Of a DNA stretch of 13,240 nucleotides, positions 6,134 to 13,129 are shown piece after piece. The notes under the pieces were generated by a model, which saw only the letters and a program-made list of their open reading frames with translations, ran no database searches and was not told the DNA's origin. How positions within the stretch are numbered: the first letter of the stretch is position 1; the number at the start of each line of letters is the position of its first letter. Origin of the DNA: Gammaproteobacteria bacterium (GTDB lineage: Bacteria; Pseudomonadota; Gammaproteobacteria; DSM-16500); contig VFKI01000129.1 in the NCBI GenBank assembly GCA_009885665.1, positions 1-13,240 of the forward strand. The letters are read 5' to 3'. Both the position numbers and the translations under genes were made by a program.

Positions 6134-9100
6134 TTACACGGCAATTTCATATTCGCCGATCATGCCGGATAATTCACGTAAGGCAATAAAAAACAAGGTG
6201 TAATCAATATGCGGGCTGTCATGTAGTAATTCCAATAAGCGCTCCCAACGCCGCGGCAGGTCGGGATTTTTAGTGAGCCATGCGCTCACTAAGGTGTCAG
6301 CGTCCTTGGATTTTTTGCTGGCTTGTAAGATGACGATCGATAAACGGCGTTGCATATTATCCAATTCATCCCGTAAGGTTAAACGCGCCATATTGTTCCA
6401 CTGCCCTTCGCGCGAATCGCTGGCAATTTGGTCGCGAAACCATACCAGATTTAACAACGTGCCCGCATTGAAATAAACGGCAGCCGTGCGTTCCAGCGGG
6501 AATTTATAGTGTGTCGCGACTTCCGTTACATTTAATGCGGTGTATAACATGCGGGCAATAGCGATTTGATCCGCTAATTCGGCTGACAAGCCAGCGGCAA
6601 CAAATTGTTCGGTCGTCGCTGCCAGCCAATTTTTACTGGCGCCAGACACGAGATGCGGCACAGCATGTTTTAATTGTTTAATGGCCGCAGCATAATGCGC
6701 AATGACCGGCGTCATGCCCGATTGCAAGCGTTTATTGCGTAAAAACCAACGCGTGGCAAGATTCAGCAGTTGGCGAATTTGATGTAATAATTCAAACTGC
6801 AATTTCATCGGGATTTTGAAATCCAATGAATAAATTAATGATAGCATTTCATCAGCACAAAAGACTTCCGCTGCAACGGTGTGGGCGCGAATAATTTCAG
6901 GTACGGTCATGCCTGTTTCGTTTTGAATACGAAAGACAAAAGTAATGCCCATCGAATTCACTATGCGATTTGATAATTGCGTGGCAATAATTTCTGCACG
7001 TAATTTGTGTTGATTTAACATGCGGCGATATTCGTTAGGTAAATCATTGGGAAAACTGCGTTCTAGCATGCGTTCAAACCAGGCGTCGGTGTGTAAATCG
7101 GTGGTGAGAATTTCTTGTTTGATGTGAATTTTCGTCCAGGCCAATAAGACCGCTAATTCTGGACGCGTCAAGCCTATGCCCGCTGCCTTTCTTTCCAATA
7201 GTTTTTTATCATCAGGTAAGTATTCGACGACGCGATCTAGGTTGACGACTGTTTCTAAATTTTTCAAGTGCGTTTGATATAAGCCAAGATAGTTTGATGC
7301 GCTATGCGCTGAAAAACTCATGGCCAGTGCTTGATTGTAGTTGTCGCTCAGCACGTGATCGGCAACGGTTTCGGTCATTTTGACAAGAATACGATCGCGT
7401 TCTTTGCGGGATAATTTGCCTGTGGCCATTGCTTGGTTGAACAATATTTTTAAATTAACTTCATGGTCAGAGCAATCAACGCCGGCAGAATTGTCAATGA
7501 AATCGGTGTTAATTAATCCGCCATTTAACGCATATTCAACCCGGCCGAGCTGGGTAAAGCCGAGATTACCGCCTTCGCCGACAACTTTGCAGCGTAACTC
7601 GCTGCCATTGATGCGGCAAAAATCATTGTTGCGATCACCCACGTCTGCATTCGATTCTGTGCTGCTTTTAACATAAGTGCCAATGCCGCCGTTATAAATT
7701 AAATCAACAGGTGCTTTTAAAATGGCGCGAATTAGTTCGTTCGGTGTTAATGTGTTGTCAGTGATGTCGAGAATTTTTTTGACTTCCGCGGTAAGGGTGA
7801 TCGACTTCATGTTGCGCGCATACACGCCGCCGCCTTTAGAAATCAACGCTACATTGTAATCCGCCCAGCTGGAAGTGGGCAGGACAAACATGCGTTTGCG
7901 TTCCGCTAAAGCGCGTGTGGCATCTGGATTGGGGTCTAAAAAAATGTGCCTATGGTCAAACGCGGCTAATAATTTTATTTTATCGGTGTAAATCATGCCA
8001 TTGCCAAATACGTCGCCACTCATATCGCCAATGCCGACGACAGAAATAACGGTTTTTTCCATATCAATTTCTAATTCGCGTAAATGGCGCTTAACGGATT
8101 CCCATGCGCCGCGCGCCGTAATGCCGATTTTTTTATGGTCGTAGCCAGCCGATCCGCCGGAGGCAAATGCGTCGCCGAGCCAGAAATTATATTCTGCAGA
8201 GATGGCATTTGCTGTATCGGAAAAAGTGGCCGTGCCTTTGTCAGCAGCAACGACAAAATACGGATCCATGTCGTCATGGCAAATGACGCCGCTCGGATGC
8301 GTCGGTTTATTTTCGATTAAATTATCGGTAATATCTAACAAGCCGCGGATGAAAGATTGATAACAAGCGATCACTTCTTGCTGCGTCGTGGCGCGATCAG
8401 CCTCTGCGGGCAGTTGCTTTAATACAAAGCCACCTTTTGCGCCTGACGGCACGATGACCGCATTTTTAACGCGCTGCGCTTTCATTAAGCCTAATACTTC
8501 TGTACGGAAGTCTTCACGGCGATCAGACCAGCGTATGCCGCCGCGCGCAACTTTGCTAGCGCGCAAGTGTATCCCTTCAAAACGCGGCGAATAAATGAAT
8601 ATTTCATAAAGCGGCCGCGGCAGTGGCAAATCCGGCACATCCGCGCTGGATAATTTAATGGACAGCCAACGTTTGGGCATGCCGTCTTGATCGGTTAAAA
8701 AATAATTGGTGCGCAAGCTGGCTTTTATTAAATGCCAGAACTGACGCAAAATACGATCTTCATCGAGGCTGGCGACGGCGTCTAGTTTGGCGGTAAGCGC
8801 TTTTTCTATTTTTTCGATGGTTTTGGTGATTTTTGGCGAGGGGGATTTACCCAGGCGTTGCATGAAAAGCGCAACCAATAACTGGGTCGTGTCCACGTGT
8901 GCCGCAAGTGTTTTTTCAATATATGCTTGGCTGAAACGAAAACCAATTTGCTGCAAATATTTAGTATACGCGCGTAATATGCTAACTTCGCGCCATGATA
9001 AGCTCGCCGCAATAACGAGTTGGTTCAAGCCATCATTTTCGGCGTATTGCTTGTAGATGGCGATGAGCGTGTCACGGAATACTATCTTTGATTTGAGCGG

Positions 9101-9511
9101 GCTTTGTAATAATTTATCTTTGCAGGCAACATCGAGGTAGCTGATCCAGGCTGTTTTTTTATTGGGTAAGGTGACGGGATAGGCGGTTTCACGATCAATA
9201 CGCAGTCCCATATTTTCCAACAAAGGCACGCTGTCAGACAGCGGAATGGCGTGGCCATATTGATAAAGGCATACGCGAAATGGAAAGCCTGGATCAGCAC
9301 GATCGATGCGAATTTCTGTATCAAGCGGCTGCGTCTCGCTTAAGGATTCTAATTTCAGCAAGTCGGCAGCTGTTTCACTGGCCGAGCGTTGTTCATGGTA
9401 GTGGAGGGGGAAAGTGTGCGCATATTTTTTGAGAAGGGCGCGGGCATCTTCAGAAGAGATTTTTGCGGCCAATTTTTGCTGAACGACGTCTTTCCATGCG
9501 CTACTGCTCAT
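6134..9511 (-). CDS. NAD-specific glutamate dehydrogenase, large family, short N-terminus
   Basis: The enzyme oxidatively deaminates glutamate to 2-oxoglutarate and ammonia with NAD, linking amino-acid use to the TCA cycle. The 1125 residues match the catalytic and C-terminal parts of the large bacterial NAD-GDH family. Motifs are ARGGIRWSDR (322-331), the catalytic-lysine loop GAKGGF (357-362), DPYFVVAADKGTATFSD (416-432), the Rossmann segment GIGDMSGDVFGNG (493-505), HIFLDPNPD (522-530), DLIYNGGIGTYVK (603-615) and VGEGGNLGFTQLGRVEY (644-660). Better-known members have about 1600 residues with ACT-like regulatory domains first. Here those roughly 450-500 residues are missing and the protein starts just before the FPLHYHE segment. 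The ATG is supported by AAGGA seven bases upstream, and an in-frame TGA at 9568-9566 excludes extension. Shorter 115-kDa class enzymes are known, so this may be a natural short form. Confidence 0.93.
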   Translation of the reverse strand: MSSSAWKDVVQQKLAAKISSEDARALLKKYAHTFPLHYHEQRSASETAADLLKLESLSETQPLDTEIRIDRADPGFPFRVCLYQYGHAIPLSDSVPLLENMGLRIDRETAYPVTLPNKKTAWISYLDVACKDKLLQSPLKSKIVFRDTLIAIYKQYAENDGLNQLVIAASLSWREVSILRAYTKYLQQIGFRFSQAYIEKTLAAHVDTTQLLVALFMQRLGKSPSPKITKTIEKIEKALTAKLDAVASLDEDRILRQFWHLIKASLRTNYFLTDQDGMPKRWLSIKLSSADVPDLPLPRPLYEIFIYSPRFEGIHLRASKVARGGIRWSDRREDFRTEVLGLMKAQRVKNAVIVPSGAKGGFVLKQLPAEADRATTQQEVIACYQSFIRGLLDITDNLIENKPTHPSGVICHDDMDPYFVVAADKGTATFSDTANAISAEYNFWLGDAFASGGSAGYDHKKIGITARGAWESVKRHLRELEIDMEKTVISVVGIGDMSGDVFGNGMIYTDKIKLLAAFDHRHIFLDPNPDATRALAERKRMFVLPTSSWADYNVALISKGGGVYARNMKSITLTAEVKKILDITDNTLTPNELIRAILKAPVDLIYNGGIGTYVKSSTESNADVGDRNNDFCRINGSELRCKVVGEGGNLGFTQLGRVEYALNGGLINTDFIDNSAGVDCSDHEVNLKILFNQAMATGKLSRKERDRILVKMTETVADHVLSDNYNQALAMSFSAHSASNYLGLYQTHLKNLETVVNLDRVVEYLPDDKKLLERKAAGIGLTRPELAVLLAWTKIHIKQEILTTDLHTDAWFERMLERSFPNDLPNEYRRMLNQHKLRAEIIATQLSNRIVNSMGITFVFRIQNETGMTVPEIIRAHTVAAEVFCADEMLSLIYSLDFKIPMKLQFELLHQIRQLLNLATRWFLRNKRLQSGMTPVIAHYAAAIKQLKHAVPHLVSGASKNWLAATTEQFVAAGLSAELADQIAIARMLYTALNVTEVATHYKFPLERTAAVYFNAGTLLNLVWFRDQIASDSREGQWNNMARLTLRDELDNMQRRLSIVILQASKKSKDADTLVSAWLTKNPDLPRRWERLLELLHDSPHIDYTLFFIALRELSGMIGEYEIAV

Positions 9512-9563
9512 CGGATGATCCTTGAAGAGAGGAGAGATGGATTGATGGTAGCATATTTTAATC

Positions 9564-9569
9564 TGTCAA
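9564..9569 (-). promoter_or_regulatory. Possible -35 box of the glutamate dehydrogenase gene
   Basis: A perfect TTGACA on the minus strand (9569 to 9564) lies 52 nt before the ATG. At the standard 17-nt spacing the -10 position reads ATCAAT, only three of six matches, so this is a half-supported promoter. It is the only good -35 hexamer in the 98-nt gap before the gene. Confidence 0.3.
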
Positions 9570-9609
9570 CGACACTTTTTGGTGCTTTGCACAGCGGTTT
9601 TCGCCGAAG

Positions 9610-10005
9610 CTATCGGCTGCGATTTTTTCGATCGTCTTTTCGGGGTTCTTCGCTGCGCTTTTTTTGACGCTTTTTATCATCTAAAGCATTTTTTATTTTA
9701 TCGTTCAATTCTTGACGTAAATATAAGGTGTCTAGGATGCCAATGAATTCATCTGGTGCCATGGCTTTAATTTCTTCTTCGCTATCGGCTTGAAATGAAG
9801 CATGAATGCTGATGTTTTCTGGAAATGCGTTTTCTGCGTCAGGTGTATTCTCTTTCCGTTTTATAGAAGAAGTGTCTTCATTTTTGATTTTACCTAAGTG
9901 TTTGCCGTCTTCATCTGGATCAGGGTGGCTAATAAAGTCAGCGCTAAATTCACTGCCACTGTAGGGCGCACTCACGGTAAATTCCGTTATTTTTATATCG
10001 TTCAT
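9610..10005 (-). CDS. Hypothetical 131-residue protein in the antitoxin position after hicA
   Basis: I do not recognise a family. The protein is strongly charged. An acidic and polar first half (including HPDPDEDG at 27-34) is followed by a compact, probably helical segment from about residue 62 to 107, with a run of acidic residues (DSEEEIK, 74-80) and the pattern DEFIGILDTLYLRQELNDKI. A very basic tail (109-131) contains KKRQKKR. No signal peptide or membrane segment is seen. It lacks the small beta-sheet core typical of HicB. Its ATG overlaps the stop of the HicA-family gene (ATGA), and GGGAG inside hicA lies ten bases upstream, so it should be translated from the same message. Position suggests the partner of the toxin; the basic tail could bind nucleic acid. 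Both roles are inference. Confidence 0.7.
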   Translation of the reverse strand: MNDIKITEFTVSAPYSGSEFSADFISHPDPDEDGKHLGKIKNEDTSSIKRKENTPDAENAFPENISIHASFQADSEEEIKAMAPDEFIGILDTLYLRQELNDKIKNALDDKKRQKKRSEEPRKDDRKNRSR

Positions 10006-10259
10006 GTTGGCAAAACTCCCGCCTGAATTAAAAACGCGCGCGCATCTTTGATTTGGTAAGGCTTGGCTTCTTTGCCTGGGTGAGGGCGATGAAAAATGGC
10101 AATCGCATTTTTAAATATGAAACGCACGCGCGAACCAGCGCCCTCGATCATTTTGGCGCCAATCGCTAAAAATAAAGCCACAATCTCTTTAAACTCCAGT
10201 GAGTGCGTCACGGGGTTATGAAAGAGGGTGTGTAAGGTACGTTCCTGTTTGCTGTTCAT
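10002..10259 (-). CDS. hicA: HicA-family toxin (putative mRNA interferase)
   Basis: The 85-residue protein matches the longer variant of HicA-family toxins. An N-terminal helix begins NSKQERTLHTLFHNPV, followed by EFKEIVALFLAIGAK, the core EGAGSRVRFIFKN (39-51), and the conserved His-containing segment FHRPHPGKEAKPYQIKDARAFL (from residue 56). HicA proteins are small double-stranded-RNA-binding-fold ribonucleases that cleave mRNA and use a conserved histidine; here His57 and His60 are candidates. HicA normally pairs with HicB, but the next gene is not HicB-like. The ATG at 10259 has only a poor GAAAA upstream, whereas the downstream gene has a good site, which would favour the partner over the toxin. 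The 228-nt region upstream carries two palindromes that may be operators. Activity is not shown by sequence alone. Confidence 0.82.
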   Translation of the reverse strand: MNSKQERTLHTLFHNPVTHSLEFKEIVALFLAIGAKMIEGAGSRVRFIFKNAIAIFHRPHPGKEAKPYQIKDARAFLIQAGVLPT

Positions 10260-10303
10260 TTTTCAATGCTAACGGATTAAGCCTGCATGCCGCAAGCGCT
10301 AAT

Positions 10304-10330
10304 TGTTATCCACAGAATCTGTGGATAACA
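10304..10330. promoter_or_regulatory. Perfect 27-bp palindrome with two opposed DnaA boxes
   Basis: TGTTATCCACAGA (10304-10316) and TCTGTGGATAACA (10318-10330) are perfect 13-base arms around a single central base. Each arm contains the strict DnaA box TTATCCACA (10306-10314 forward, 10320-10328 reverse), with five bases between the boxes. It lies 45 nt upstream of the hicA start. It may be a DnaA-binding regulatory site, or an operator of the toxin pair that happens to match the DnaA consensus. Confidence 0.75.
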
Positions 10331-10337
10331 GTGTGGT

Positions 10338-10355
10338 CAACTTACGTATAAGTTG
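10338..10355. promoter_or_regulatory. 18-bp palindrome upstream of hicA
   Basis: CAACTTA (10338-10344) and TAAGTTG (10349-10355) are perfect seven-base arms around CGTA. It starts eight bases after the DnaA-box palindrome. On the minus strand it overlaps a TTGACC hexamer (10340 to 10335) that could be the -35 box of hicA, though no good -10 box follows at 16-18 nt. This is the expected place for an autoregulatory operator. Confidence 0.5.
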
Positions 10356-10487
10356 GGGGCAGTTATGTATCATTAACAGACAGAGGCCTTTTCTTGATAA
10401 AAAAACAAATAAAATCAATAGGTTAAGTGTTTTCGCTGGGGTAAAGTCTTCGGCAGTTGCGCTATTTGTGTAATTTTTGGCAGGGTT

Positions 10488-11495
10488 TCAAGCTGTGCAC
10501 AAATTGTTGGAAGCCGCATTTAATTTCGCGGCCGCCCCCGCAACTTCGTAAACCAGCCGCGGCACCAGCCAACCAGAGAGTTGCTCGGTCATTTGTTGAT
10601 GTAATGCCAGCGCCGTGGCGCGCGGTAAATCAAAATGCGCCGCGCCGGACACTTTGTCGAGTAAGTGCAGGTAATAGGGCAAAATGCCGGCGGCAAATAG
10701 CGCCTGACTGAGCGCAATCAATGTGGCGGCCGAATCATTGATATTTTTTAATAATACGGACTGATTGAGTAAAGTGACGCCGGCGCTCGCCAAGGCGTGC
10801 ATCGCTGTCCGTACCGTTGGGTCGATTTCTTGCGCGTGATTACAATGTACAACCAATACCGGTTGCAGGCGCGTGGCGGTCAATGCTTCAATCAGTCCCG
10901 GTGTAATGCGCTCGGGTAATAAAATCGGCATGCGGCTATGAATGCGTAGATAACGCACATGTGGAATGGTCGCCAATTGCTGAATTAAACCCGCTAAGCG
11001 CGCATCACTGACGGTGAGGGGGTCGCCGCCACTTAATATCACTTCCATGATGCTGCTATCCGCGCGAATATAATCGCAGACTTTTTCCCAGCCCGCTTTG
11101 CCTGGATTATTGTCTTCATAGGGAAATGCGCGCCGAAAACAATAACGACAATGAACGCCACATGCACTGGTGATGGTGAGCAATACGCGGCCATGGTATT
11201 TATGCAATAGACCGGGCAAAGGATTCGCGGCGGCTTCATATAAGGGGTCGGCGCTGAAGCCGGTGACATCATCCAATTCCGCGCCCAGCGGTAATACTTG
11301 GCGTAATAATGGATCATCGCTCGCGCCGATACGCATGCGCGCAATAAAGCTGCGTGGCACTTTAAGCGGAAAAATTTGCGCGGCTTGTTGTGCGGCGGGG
11401 AGTAGCGCCGGATCAAGCGACAGTAACTGTAAGAGTTCGGCCGGATCCGTGACGGCGTTTATGAGCGCATCCTGCCAAGCATATGAAGCCGTCAT
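10488..11495 (-). CDS. epmB: EF-P beta-lysylation protein EpmB (lysine 2,3-aminomutase-like radical SAM enzyme)
   Basis: EpmB converts (S)-alpha-lysine to (R)-beta-lysine, which EpmA then attaches to EF-P. The 335 residues are close to E. coli EpmB (342). The radical SAM iron-sulfur motif is CGVHCRYC (Cys112, Cys116, Cys119) followed by FRRAFPYED. SGGDPL (155-160), RIHSRMP (184-190) and LHLLDKVSGAAHF (276-288) follow the lysine aminomutase pattern. By position, Lys324 in the C-terminal GAAAK should be the PLP-binding lysine (GEPSK in E. coli). It diverges from efp with 66 nt between the start codons, and no strong Shine-Dalgarno sequence precedes its ATG. A cluster of all three EF-P modification genes supports the specific role over a general lysine aminomutase. 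Confidence 0.95.
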   Translation of the reverse strand: MTASYAWQDALINAVTDPAELLQLLSLDPALLPAAQQAAQIFPLKVPRSFIARMRIGASDDPLLRQVLPLGAELDDVTGFSADPLYEAAANPLPGLLHKYHGRVLLTITSACGVHCRYCFRRAFPYEDNNPGKAGWEKVCDYIRADSSIMEVILSGGDPLTVSDARLAGLIQQLATIPHVRYLRIHSRMPILLPERITPGLIEALTATRLQPVLVVHCNHAQEIDPTVRTAMHALASAGVTLLNQSVLLKNINDSAATLIALSQALFAAGILPYYLHLLDKVSGAAHFDLPRATALALHQQMTEQLSGWLVPRLVYEVAGAAAKLNAASNNLCTA

Positions 11496-11561
11496 GTAAT
11501 ATTATCTTTTGCTCACGATGAGGGACGGGTATTATAGAGCACTTCTATTAAGGAGCCTAGC
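11496..11561. promoter_or_regulatory. Shared divergent promoter region of epmB and efp
   Basis: The 66-nt gap holds overlapping -10 candidates on both strands: TATTAT at 11530-11535 reading toward efp, and TATAAT (11536 to 11531) reading toward epmB. For efp, TTTTGC at 11507-11512 lies 17 nt upstream but is a weak -35. No good -35 is seen for epmB. The overlap implies that the two directions may compete. AAGGAG at 11550-11555 is a strong ribosome-binding site six bases before the efp start. Confidence 0.4.
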
Positions 11562-12131
11562 ATGGCAGTTTATACAACCAGTGAAATCCGCGGCGGCATG
11601 AAAGTCGTGGTTGATAATGATCCTTGCGTCATCGTCGATAATATTTTTGTCAAACCCGGTAAAGGGCAGGCGTTTAACCGCATTAAAATTCGCAATTTGA
11701 AAACGGGGCGGGTGGTCGAGCGGACGTATAAGTCAGGCGATACGCTGCAAGCTGCCGATGTGACTGAGTTGAATGCGCAGTATCTTTATAACGATGGCAA
11801 TGAATGGCATTTCATGTGTCAAGCCAGTTTTGAGCAATATGCCGCGCCTGAAACGGCATTGGGTGATGCGAAGCAATGGCTAAAAGAGCAGATGGAATGT
11901 ACTTTGACTTTATGGAATGGTACGCCGTTGTTGGTGACCGTGGCCAATTTTGTCGTATTGCAAATTGCCGAAACCGATCCGGGTGTGCGTGGCGATACGT
12001 CTGGCGGCGGCGGTAAACCCGCTGTAATGGAAACCGGTGCGGTGGTGCGCGTGCCCTTGTTTATCCAGCAAGGCGAAGCCATTCGTATCGATACGCGGAC
12101 GGGTGAATATGTTGCCCGTGCTAAAGAATAA
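11562..12131 (+). CDS. efp: Translation elongation factor P
   Basis: EF-P binds the ribosome between the P and E sites and promotes peptide-bond formation at polyproline stretches. The 189 residues match the E. coli length class (188). The KOW-like first domain carries the modification loop KPGKGQA (31-37), with Lys34 as the site beta-lysylated by EpmA. Two OB domains follow, marked by LYNDGNEWHFM (75-85) and the C-terminal signature DPGVRGDTSGGGGKPA (139-154), then GAVVRVPLF and IDTRTGEYV. Lys34 with the neighbouring epmA and epmB shows the beta-lysine type rather than the rhamnosylated arginine type. The ATG has AAGGAG six bases upstream. Its last 23 bases overlap the start of epmA. Confidence 0.98.
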   Translation: MAVYTTSEIRGGMKVVVDNDPCVIVDNIFVKPGKGQAFNRIKIRNLKTGRVVERTYKSGDTLQAADVTELNAQYLYNDGNEWHFMCQASFEQYAAPETALGDAKQWLKEQMECTLTLWNGTPLLVTVANFVVLQIAETDPGVRGDTSGGGGKPAVMETGAVVRVPLFIQQGEAIRIDTRTGEYVARAKE

Positions 12132-13092
12132 TTGGCAGCCGACAGCGTCGATTGCGGCTTTAAAAAAACGTGCACACCTTATCCAACAAATTCGCACGTT
12201 TTTTGCGGCGCGTGCGGTGTTGGAAGTTGAAACGCCGTTGTTATCGCACGCCACCGTAACGGATTTGCATGTCCGCAGTCTCACCGCGACTTTTGCGCCG
12301 GAGGGGATGGCCGCGCAAACCGTGTATTTACAAACATCGCCTGAGTATGCGATGAAACGCTTGTTGGCGGCGGGCAGTGGTTCAATTTATCAAATCTGTA
12401 AAGCGTTTCGTCAGGATCAGCCAGGCGTGTTGCACAATCCTGAATTTACGCTATTGGAATGGTATCGATTGGGATTCGATCATCATGCGCTGATGGATGA
12501 AATGGATGCGTTACTGCAAACTATTTTGGCGGTGCAGCCCGCGTTACGTTTGAGTTATGCTGCTGCATTTACCCAGCATGTCGGTTTGGATCCGCATATC
12601 GCAACGGATGCGCAATTGCTTGATGCAGTACGTCAGCGTGTTGTGCTCACCGTCGATGCGCTTAGCCGAAATGATTGCTTGGATATCTTGATGACGCATT
12701 GTGTCGAGCCACAGTATGTTGATGCGCCGGCTCCCTTATTTTTATATGATTTTCCAGCGAGCCAAGCGGCATTGGCGCGGATACGGCCAGAGCAGCCGCC
12801 CATCGCGTCGCGGTTTGAAGTCTATTTTCGTGGCCAAGAATTGGCGAATGGTTTTCATGAATTAGCGAATAGTGTTGAGCAGCGTCAGCGTTTTGAAAAA
12901 GATTTATACTTACGCGCGGCGCACCATCCGCCCGTTGCGGCGGTGCCTATTGATGAATTATTTTTAGCGGCATTGGCGGCAGGTTTGCCGGATTGTGCCG
13001 GCGTGGCGCTGGGTGTAGATCGCTTAATTATGTTGGCGCTCGGCGCAGATCAATTGGAAAATATTTTGAGTTTTGGATTTGCGAGAAGTTAG
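12109..13092 (+). CDS. epmA: EF-P--(R)-beta-lysine ligase EpmA
   Basis: EpmA (GenX/PoxA) is a class II lysyl-tRNA synthetase paralogue that activates beta-lysine with ATP and joins it to Lys34 of EF-P. Starting at ATG 12109 gives 327 residues against 325 in E. coli, and the protein enters the family pattern at NNWQPTASIAALKKRA. It lacks the N-terminal anticodon-binding OB domain of LysRS, as EpmA does. Visible elements are LEVETPLLSHATVTD (38-52), TSPEYAMKRLL (76-86), motif 2 around KAFRQD and HNPEFTLLEWY (98-119), FPASQAALA (215-223), ELANGFHEL (244-252), and motif 3 GVALGVDRLIMLALG (298-312). The frame is open back to 12037, but that part lies inside efp and is not conserved. The start overlaps efp by 23 bases and has only a weak GGGTGA upstream, so translation is probably coupled to efp. 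Confidence 0.95.
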   Translation: MLPVLKNNWQPTASIAALKKRAHLIQQIRTFFAARAVLEVETPLLSHATVTDLHVRSLTATFAPEGMAAQTVYLQTSPEYAMKRLLAAGSGSIYQICKAFRQDQPGVLHNPEFTLLEWYRLGFDHHALMDEMDALLQTILAVQPALRLSYAAAFTQHVGLDPHIATDAQLLDAVRQRVVLTVDALSRNDCLDILMTHCVEPQYVDAPAPLFLYDFPASQAALARIRPEQPPIASRFEVYFRGQELANGFHELANSVEQRQRFEKDLYLRAAHHPPVAAVPIDELFLAALAAGLPDCAGVALGVDRLIMLALGADQLENILSFGFARS

Positions 13093-13129
13093 TTGGCTCA
13101 ATGTATTGCCTTAGGCGCGTGACGGTTAG

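Noticed and set aside
9603..9628. Terminator with stem GCCGA/TCGGC followed by a T-run
   Set aside because: The T-run follows only on the plus strand, where no gene ends; on the minus strand the stem overlaps the stop codon of the 131-residue gene and no T-run follows.
9610..10005. Annotating the gene after hicA as hicB
   Set aside because: Position fits, but no HicB-like sequence features are visible, so the name would rest on context alone.
10301..10331. Likeness to the lac operator (AATTGTTATCC and GGATAACAATT)
   Set aside because: Only one half matches by chance; the symmetry centre and core are those of opposed DnaA boxes, and no lac genes are present.
10304..10425. Chromosomal replication origin
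   Set aside because: Only two strict DnaA boxes are seen, and none of the usual origin neighbours (dnaA, dnaN, rpmH, mnmG) is present.
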